From: an uncultured Saprospiraceae bacterium
GTDB lineage: Bacteria > Bacteroidota > Bacteroidia > Chitinophagales > Saprospiraceae
Assembly: GCA_938039305.1 (NCBI GenBank)
Contig: CALHUZ010000203.1
Coordinates: 1-6,310 of the forward strand
Reading direction: 5' to 3'
DNA length: 6,310 nt
Program-made: the position numbers and the translations under genes
In this document: positions 1 to 4,688 of the stretch, one piece after another
Layout: every line of letters starts with the position of its first letter
How positions within the stretch are numbered: the first letter of the stretch is position 1
Notes under the pieces: model-generated
The model's database searches: none
Seen by the model: only the letters and a program-made list of their open reading frames with translations
What the model was told of the DNA's origin: nothing

Positions 1-1
1 T

Positions 2-424
2 TGGAGTGTTCTGGAGTGCTTAGAGCACCTGAATCGCTATGGTAACTTTTATATTCCTGAAATGCAAAAACGAATAGCCTCATCTAAATATAGAAAAGCT
101 AATCTATTCAAGAGTGGATGGTTAGGAGATTATTTTGCAAAGAGCATGCTGCCCAAGGAAAAACTCAACAAAATGAAAACATTTAAGTCCATGAATCCTT
201 CAGGAAGTCATCTGGACAAAGCTGTGATAAATGAATTCTTAAGCCAACAACATCAACTATTGGAACTTCTCGATAAGGCGAGAAATGTTGATATTAGTAA
301 AACGAAGACGAGTATATCCATCTCAAAGTTTATCAAGCTAAAATTAGGTGATACTTTCAGAGTTGTTATTTATCATAACCAAAGACATATGGTACAGATA
401 GATATTGTTCTTTCTCATGTCTGA
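2..424 (+). CDS. DinB superfamily (DinB_2/YfiT-like) metal-binding protein, 5' truncated by window edge
   Basis: The reading frame is open from base 2, so the ATG at 62 is an internal Met; reading from base 2 gives 140 residues before the TGA at 422-424. The fragment begins WSVLECLEHLN and near its end has IYHNQRHMVQ. Together these supply three His (about residues 9, 125 and 129 of the fragment), matching the His triad that holds a divalent metal in the four-helix DinB/YfiT fold. The central stretch (SGWLGDYFAKSM, KMKTFKSMNP, SISISKFIKLKLGDTFR) resembles the short DinB_2-type proteins common in Bacteroidota. Such proteins are usually about 150-170 aa, so some 20-30 N-terminal residues lie outside the window. 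No signal peptide can be assessed. Members include thiol-dependent transferases and hydrolases, but the substrate here cannot be told. A strong hairpin follows the stop by 10 bases, so it probably ends its transcript. Confidence 0.85.
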   Translation, partial: WSVLECLEHLNRYGNFYIPEMQKRIASSKYRKANLFKSGWLGDYFAKSMLPKEKLNKMKTFKSMNPSGSHLDKAVINEFLSQQHQLLELLDKARNVDISKTKTSISISKFIKLKLGDTFRVVIYHNQRHMVQIDIVLSHV

Positions 425-434
425 GACATTAAGG

Positions 435-472
435 AGAAACTAGCCATGCTCTCTATCGCATGGCTAGTTTCT
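435..472 (+). terminator. Perfect 15-bp hairpin after the DinB gene (probable terminator)
   Basis: The left arm AGAAACTAGCCATGC (435-449) and right arm GCATGGCTAGTTTCT (458-472) are exact reverse complements, with an 8-base loop. The hairpin begins 10 bases after the DinB stop. The 5' arm starts with an A-rich stretch and the 3' arm ends in GTTTCT, with a further CTTTTCT just downstream, which suits a Rho-independent terminator although the U-run is interrupted. The ATG at 460, used for the longest reading of the next gene, lies inside the 3' arm. Alternatively it could be a leader structure of the LytTR gene. Confidence 0.6.
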
Positions 473-1365
473 GTGGAGCTTTTCTAACTTTATATCAAGT
501 TATACAAGAAGACTTGAAGCAGATACCATTTCCACGACCTCGATATGTTACTTACGCCATAGCTGCATTGGTGACTGGATTGAGCATAGCCTTTATACTT
601 AATGTATTTCAGCCCTTTGGGACAGATCGTTTTAAGCATGACTATAAGATTTGGATATTAAGCGGATATGGGATTGTAGCGGCTTTGTCCATCTGTCTCT
701 ACTACTTTCTTTCCCTTAATCTTTTTAACGCACGGCAAGAGGATAGATGGACGATTGTACATGAGACATTTGATTTGTTTGGGTCGATGTTGATTGGGTT
801 GCTTATGTGCTATTTCTATTTTTTAGTTGTTTTTGGATTTAAACTGAGTGGCTCAGGGATGTTTAGCTTCCTCATCAGAGCAGGTAGTGTGAGTATATTA
901 CCGGTACTGGGGCTTTACGGATTCTTGTTTAGCCAGTTTCGGGACCTTGAGCGATCTACCATAGAGTTCGATCAGCCGGAGAAGGTCCCTTCAAAGCCAC
1001 TTTCGCGGCCTCTGCATAAATCTATTACACTTTACGGGACTAACAAGGAGGATGTCGTTTCTACTAAGGAGGAGGAGGTGATATACATTAAGGCAGAAGA
1101 CAACTATGTCATACTGCATCTTCTAACGAAGGAGGGGATAGTATCACGCCATATGATCCGTAGTACCATGAAGCTGATGTTTGATCAATTGAGTGCAGAT
1201 ATCTTCATTTCATGCCACAGATCTTATATTATTAATATCAAAAAGATCATCTCCTTAACTGGAAATAAGAATAATACTAAAGTATCATTGGAGCACATTA
1301 AAAAGCCAATTCCGGTCTCCAGAGGTAAGGTTGATGAAGTTAGATCACTGTATTCTGCCTCTTAG
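460..1365 (+). CDS. Membrane-anchored LytTR-family DNA-binding transcriptional regulator
   Basis: This 301-residue protein has four hydrophobic helices at about residues 30-50, 63-87, 105-127 and 134-158, a polar linker at about 160-185, and a C-terminal LytTR DNA-binding domain at about 186-298. LytTR hallmarks are EEVIYIKAEDNYVILH (205-220), MIRSTMKLM (232-240), ISCHRSYIINIKKI (250-263) and IPVSRGKV (284-291). The layout, with PFPRPR before the first helix and NVFQPFG after it, is typical of one-protein membrane LytTR regulators in Bacteroidota, which lack a response-regulator receiver domain. The signal sensed is unknown. The start is doubtful: the ATG at 460 sits in the arm of a perfect hairpin and adds about 18 residues ahead of the family's usual N-terminus. 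A TTG at 514, preceded by AGAAG and encoding MKQIPFPRPR, fits the family better. The exported beta-barrel and protease genes follow on the same strand and are possible targets by position only. Confidence 0.9.
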   Translation: MASFCGAFLTLYQVIQEDLKQIPFPRPRYVTYAIAALVTGLSIAFILNVFQPFGTDRFKHDYKIWILSGYGIVAALSICLYYFLSLNLFNARQEDRWTIVHETFDLFGSMLIGLLMCYFYFLVVFGFKLSGSGMFSFLIRAGSVSILPVLGLYGFLFSQFRDLERSTIEFDQPEKVPSKPLSRPLHKSITLYGTNKEDVVSTKEEEVIYIKAEDNYVILHLLTKEGIVSRHMIRSTMKLMFDQLSADIFISCHRSYIINIKKIISLTGNKNNTKVSLEHIKKPIPVSRGKVDEVRSLYSAS

Positions 1366-1484
1366 TAAAAGAATTATTCGATTCTCTCTAACTCGTTGAT
1401 ATTCAGTTATTTTGGGGTGTATGGTCCAGGCTTGTGGTAGTCTGTCCATTGTCATTCGCCACTCAAAACCACCACCGACCACAC

Positions 1485-1503
1485 ATCTGAGATTTCCTCA
1501 GAT
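1485..1503. promoter_or_regulatory. Perfect 7-bp dyad upstream of the beta-barrel gene (possible operator or leader hairpin)
   Basis: ATCTGAG (1485-1491) and CTCAGAT (1497-1503) are exact reverse complements around a 5-base centre. The dyad ends 37 bases before the ATG at 1541. A -7-like CATATTTG (1512-1519, one mismatch to TAnnTTTG) lies just downstream, which would put the dyad over the upstream promoter region. If transcription instead begins near the TTATTTTGG at about 1407-1415, the dyad would be a hairpin in the 5' leader. It does not look like a LytTR site, since those are direct repeats. Confidence 0.3.
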
Positions 1504-1540
1504 TCTGCATTCATATTTGTGTCAACAAAACAATTATGAT

Positions 1541-2359
1541 ATGCGATACTCAATCACTTTTTTAGGAATATTCATCTTTTCGTTGATCATTCAAGATCTA
1601 TCAGCGCAGGAGTCACTACAGTCATATAAAGAGCTGACAATCGGAGCTGGGATAGGTTTGGTCAATATTACAGACAGTAGAATGTCGGCGATTTCTTATA
1701 GTTCTGTACAACCAACTTACCATCTGGGCTATAAGTCACAAAGCGAGAAAACGGTTCAAGAGTTTCAATTTGATTTTACTTTAAACCAGAAGAGAAGTTC
1801 CTCACGATTATTGGATCTGAATTTCACCAAGCCTTCATTTTCATATTCATTGGAAAAGAAAGTACAAGGCATATGGTTAGGAGGTGTTTTTAATAGCACC
1901 ACCTTGCTTACATCCCCTTTAACGAGAACAGGCCACTTTAATAATAACCCGATAAGTTATACGATAGCTAACTCTATTGGCCCAAAGATCTCTCTTAGGA
2001 AGGCGTTTATGACGGAAAGCGGAAAAAGTAGATATGAGCTTAATACCACCTTAGAAGCCGCCTTACTAGGTTATGTCATCCGACCTGGCTTTGGTCATCC
2101 GTACCCTGACCAGTATCTGGAGTCAGGAACTTTCTCACCTACGAAAGCTGGTATGGCAGGACCTCTTTTGAAAAGTGGAAAAATGTTGAGTATTGGAAAG
2201 TTTCAATCCTTCAAAGTCGTAATTGGATTATCCTACCACCTCAGCGATAATTTTAAATTAGGCGCAAGACTAAACCTTGACTATCACAGCGTATCGAGTA
2301 ACCAACCAGCCAGTATGATGGCAACCGACCTGTTGGTTACAGCCAGCTATATCTATTAA
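1541..2359 (+). CDS. Exported protein, putative outer-membrane beta-barrel
   Basis: I do not recognise a specific family. The frame can be extended back to a TTG at 1412, but that adds 43 residues with no protein-like character (Cys, Pro and His rich) ahead of a good signal peptide. I therefore start at the ATG at 1541, which has an A-rich leader (AAAACAA) usual for Bacteroidota, giving 272 aa. Residues 1-22 form a type I signal peptide (Arg2, hydrophobic core, cleavage after LSA before QE). The mature part has many short alternating polar/hydrophobic stretches, for example LTIGAGIGLVNI (32-43), EFQFDFTLNQ (74-83), IWLGGVFNS (111-119), KVVIGLSYHLS (225-235) and KLGARLNLDYHS (239-250). It ends in the aromatic strand VTASYIY, as outer-membrane barrels do. 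The S41 protease gene follows after 39 bp, so the two are probably co-transcribed. Function unknown; a small porin-like or receptor-like barrel is an inference. Confidence 0.75.
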   Translation: MRYSITFLGIFIFSLIIQDLSAQESLQSYKELTIGAGIGLVNITDSRMSAISYSSVQPTYHLGYKSQSEKTVQEFQFDFTLNQKRSSSRLLDLNFTKPSFSYSLEKKVQGIWLGGVFNSTTLLTSPLTRTGHFNNNPISYTIANSIGPKISLRKAFMTESGKSRYELNTTLEAALLGYVIRPGFGHPYPDQYLESGTFSPTKAGMAGPLLKSGKMLSIGKFQSFKVVIGLSYHLSDNFKLGARLNLDYHSVSSNQPASMMATDLLVTASYIY

Positions 2360-2398
2360 TCTATTATCAGCTTTTTTAAATTATAAAAACAAATAATC

Positions 2399-3403
2399 AT
2401 GAGATATTCTATCACTTTATACTTTGCTTTCATCGTAACTTTTATGTCATGTACTGACGATTTAATGATGATGAACATGGATCATTCTCCAACGGAAATT
2501 TTTGAAGAGTTTTGGACTTATGTAGATCAGAAGTACATATTCTTTGATCAGAAGGGGGTTGATTGGGACGAGGTTTATAATACTTATCGTCGTCAAGTCA
2601 CAGAAGATATGAGCGAAGACGAATTATACAATTTGTGTCATCGCGCACTATTAGAATTGAAGGATGGACACAACAGAATCCAAACGCCAGAGAAATATAT
2701 TCGTGGTTATGATTTCAAGGAAGGTTATGATATTCACTTTTCCATTGATTTGTTACAGACGAAATATGCTAAAGGCACATTTGAAAAATCTGGCAACTTG
2801 TATTACACCATCATAGATGATATAGGATATATCTATATCGCAGAGATGAGCCAATATGGGAAGTTCAATTCTATTGTCAGATCTATGAAAGAAGAAGGCG
2901 TTAAAGGACTTATAGTTGATGTTCGTAACAATAGTGGAGGAGATAGCAACTCTGTACCTCGCATCTTATCTGACTTCGTGACTGAGACTACGACGTTGGG
3001 ATATTATATAGAAAAGAGTGGTCCAGATCATGATGACGTGACTGAACCACTTGTAATAAAAGCAGAGCCTTCAAGTGACTTTAACTTTGGGCTTCCTGTT
3101 GTAGTTTTAATCAACAGAGCTTCTTACAGTGCGACTTCTTATCTCGCATCTATGTTCAGTCATGTTCCTGGAGTGACTTTGGTAGGTCAGAAGACTGGGG
3201 GAGGAGCAGGAGGAAATCTTGGATATCAATTATCTAATCAATGGATAGTAGCCGTATCTGTTAATGACTATGTAGATGCTTCATACGTATCTATTGAGCC
3301 AGGTGTTGATCCCGATATCGCAATTGAAAATACTGCTGAAAGATTAGAGGCTGGATACGATGATATGTTAGAGAAAAGTATAGAAGTGATTATGTCAAAG
3401 TAG
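2399..3403 (+). CDS. S41-family (tricorn/IRBP-like) peptidase, lipoprotein
   Basis: This is a 334-aa serine peptidase with a lipoprotein signal (FIVTFMSC, lipid-modified Cys at 18). The mature protein begins CTDD; acidic residues right after the Cys resemble the Bacteroidota surface-export signal, so it may sit on the outside of the outer membrane. Residues about 32-100 form the N-terminal helical region with LKDGHNRI, where His91 is the likely catalytic His. The S41 core follows: DIGYIYIAEM (141-150), LIVDVRNNSGGDSN (171-184), and the nucleophile motif NRASYSATS with probable catalytic Ser244. Next are LVGQKTGGGAGG (261-272) and EPGVDPDI (300-307), where Glu300 is a plausible charge-relay residue. 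No PDZ domain is obvious and the protein is compact for the family. It lies 39 bp after the barrel gene with no promoter seen between. Family members cleave peptides C-terminally or process envelope proteins; the substrate is unknown. Enzymatic residue assignments are by motif alignment from memory. Confidence 0.9.
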   Translation: MRYSITLYFAFIVTFMSCTDDLMMMNMDHSPTEIFEEFWTYVDQKYIFFDQKGVDWDEVYNTYRRQVTEDMSEDELYNLCHRALLELKDGHNRIQTPEKYIRGYDFKEGYDIHFSIDLLQTKYAKGTFEKSGNLYYTIIDDIGYIYIAEMSQYGKFNSIVRSMKEEGVKGLIVDVRNNSGGDSNSVPRILSDFVTETTTLGYYIEKSGPDHDDVTEPLVIKAEPSSDFNFGLPVVVLINRASYSATSYLASMFSHVPGVTLVGQKTGGGAGGNLGYQLSNQWIVAVSVNDYVDASYVSIEPGVDPDIAIENTAERLEAGYDDMLEKSIEVIMSK

Positions 3404-3433
3404 TTTCCTTTCTAATTATACTTTTAGAAAACT

Positions 3434-3472
3434 CACTTTAGGTTTGATGTCTTAAACATTAAACCTAAAGTG
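3434..3472 (-). terminator. Terminator hairpin of ychF, overlapping its 3' end
   Basis: CACTTTAGGTTT (3434-3445) and AAACCTAAAGTG (3461-3472) are exact reverse complements. Past one imperfect pair (3446/3460), ATGT and ACAT extend the stem by four more, leaving a 5-base loop. Read on the - strand, the stem is followed by GAGTTTTCTAAAAG, giving a short T-run. One arm is made of the last ychF codons, and its stop codon (3452-3454) lies at the loop. On the + strand no T-run follows, although the hairpin could still slow transcription coming from the protease gene. Confidence 0.65.
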
Positions 3473-4549
3473 CATCACATCACCATCTTCGACGATGTAC
3501 TCTTTGCCCTCGACGCCCATCTTGCCAGCTTCTTTAACAGCTGCTTCTGAGCCTAAGGTGATGAAGTCATTGTACTTCATCACCTCAGCTCGGATAAAGC
3601 CTTTCTCGAAGTCAGTGTGTATCACACCCGCAGCTTGTGGAGCGGTAGATCCTCTTTTGACTGTCCATGCTCTTACTTCCTTTTCACCTGCCGTGAAGTA
3701 GGTGATCAGGTTGAGTAGGGTATAACATGAGAATATTAATCTGTTGACACCAGGCTCCGTAAGGTTCATTTCCTCTAAGAACATCATCTTCTCTTCATCA
3801 TCATCGAGTTGGATGATTTCCGATTCTATTGAAGCTGAGATCAGAATGACTTCTGCATTCTCATCTTTCACATGTTCTGTTAATTTTTTAGAATACTCAT
3901 TGCCATCCTTGGCACTGTTCTCATCGACATTGCAGACATAAAGGATTGGCTTTGAAGTGAGTAAGTAAAGCTCTTTGTATAAAGGAGCGTATGCATCTTC
4001 TACTTCAAATGACCTTGCAGGTGCACCTGTCTCAAGATGAGATTGAAGTTTTTTAGCCCATTCGTGGTTAGCTTTATCAGCAGGTGCTCCTGCTTTAGCA
4101 TGCTTCGCAAGCTTCTCGATGCGTTTTTCAACTGTCTCAATGTCCTTAAATATCAGCTCGGTATCGATTACGTCTTTATCTCTGATAGGGTCCACATTGC
4201 CATCTACGTGGATGACGTTGTCATCGACAAAGCATCTGACGACATGTACGATAGCATCCACTTCTCGGATATTAGCTAAGAACTGATTTCCCAATCCTTC
4301 ACCTTTACTCGCCCCTTTGATCAGGCCGGCGATATCGAGGATGTCGACAGTCGTAGGCTGAATCTTTTGCGGATTCACAATGTCTGAAAGTGCCTTTAAG
4401 CGATCATCAGGTACCGTTATAACACCAAGATTCGGCTCTTTAGTAGCAAATGGATAATTTGCCGCTAAGGCCTTTGCATTTGTTAATGCATTGAACAGAG
4501 TGGACTTACCGACATTTGGAAGTCCTACGATACCACACTTTAAAGCCAT
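3452..4549 (-). CDS. ychF: YchF/OLA1-type redox-regulated, ribosome-binding ATPase
   Basis: This is a 365-aa P-loop protein of the TRAFAC class, matching the family's usual length of about 363-365. The N-terminus MALKCGIVGLPNVGKST is the classic YchF start with the Walker A/G1 loop at residues 9-17. DIAGL (72-76) is the G3 motif. In place of the GTPase NKxD motif it has NVDE (207-210), the substitution that makes this family prefer ATP to GTP. A helical, probably coiled-coil insert spans about 130-175. The C-terminal TGS domain (about 281-364) includes TYFTAGEKEVRAWT and ends VEDGDVMHFRFNV. The protein binds ribosomes and in E. coli is tied to oxidative-stress and translation control. It is a housekeeping gene, transcribed toward the S41 protease with 48 bp between stops, and divergent from the amidase gene. 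A -7-like TAACTTTG lies upstream, giving a short leader. Confidence 0.98.
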   Translation of the reverse strand: MALKCGIVGLPNVGKSTLFNALTNAKALAANYPFATKEPNLGVITVPDDRLKALSDIVNPQKIQPTTVDILDIAGLIKGASKGEGLGNQFLANIREVDAIVHVVRCFVDDNVIHVDGNVDPIRDKDVIDTELIFKDIETVEKRIEKLAKHAKAGAPADKANHEWAKKLQSHLETGAPARSFEVEDAYAPLYKELYLLTSKPILYVCNVDENSAKDGNEYSKKLTEHVKDENAEVILISASIESEIIQLDDDEEKMMFLEEMNLTEPGVNRLIFSCYTLLNLITYFTAGEKEVRAWTVKRGSTAPQAAGVIHTDFEKGFIRAEVMKYNDFITLGSEAAVKEAGKMGVEGKEYIVEDGDVMHFRFNV

Positions 4550-4572
4550 AATAGGATTGTTTAAAAACGCCG

Positions 4573-4580
4573 CAAAGTTA
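4573..4580 (-). promoter_or_regulatory. Candidate ychF promoter (-7 element TAACTTTG)
   Basis: Read on the - strand, 4580 to 4573 is TAACTTTG, an exact match to the Bacteroidota -7 consensus TAnnTTTG. It ends 23 bases before the ychF ATG, so the leader would be short. No clear TTG -33 element is found 19-21 bases further upstream; the best candidate is a weak ATGG. Confidence 0.45.
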
Positions 4581-4633
4581 ATTTTCTTTGGGTTATCTCG
4601 CCATCGAATTATTTTTTCATCAAAAGAGTCTGC

Positions 4634-4665
4634 TTGCGCTCATTCCAATATTAATCTATAATTTG
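4634..4665 (+). promoter_or_regulatory. Candidate amidase promoter (TTG ... TATAATTTG)
   Basis: TTG at 4634-4636 could be a -33 element. TATAATTTG at 4657-4665 resembles the Bacteroidota -7 box TAnnTTTG with one extra base between TA and TTTG, and it also contains an exact TATAAT. The gap between the two elements is 20 bases, the expected distance. The amidase ATG follows 23 bases later, matching the spacing of the ychF promoter on the other strand. Confidence 0.4.
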
Positions 4666-4688
4666 TCAGTAACAACCATATACTACTG

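Noticed and set aside
62..424. ATG at 62 as the true start of the DinB-like gene
   Set aside because: The frame is open to the window edge and the upstream residues (WSVLECLEHLN) carry a family-typical His, so the gene begins outside the window.
485..492. TAACTTTA as a -7 promoter element for a transcript starting just before TTG 514
   Set aside because: It has one mismatch and no convincing TTG at the proper distance upstream; possible but not supportable.
1370..1385. AGAAT/ATTCT hairpin after the LytTR gene as a terminator
   Set aside because: Only a 5-bp AT-rich stem with no T-run.
1391..1411. GTT-centred repeats (CTCGTTGAT, TCAGTTATT) as a LytTR binding site
   Set aside because: The two copies are only 11 bases apart rather than about two helical turns, and the first matches the consensus poorly.
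1412..1540. Upstream extension of the barrel gene from TTG at 1412
   Set aside because: The extra 43 residues look untranslated, and a clear signal peptide starts at the ATG at 1541.
3409..3430. TTTCTAA/TTAGAAA hairpin as a terminator of the S41 gene
   Set aside because: A 7-bp AT-rich stem with no following T-run on the + strand; the neighbouring 3434-3472 hairpin is much stronger.
3495..4279. Three + strand frames (3495-3701, 3744-3941, 4037-4279)
   Set aside because: All lie antisense within ychF, a highly conserved gene, and their translations show no domain-like features.
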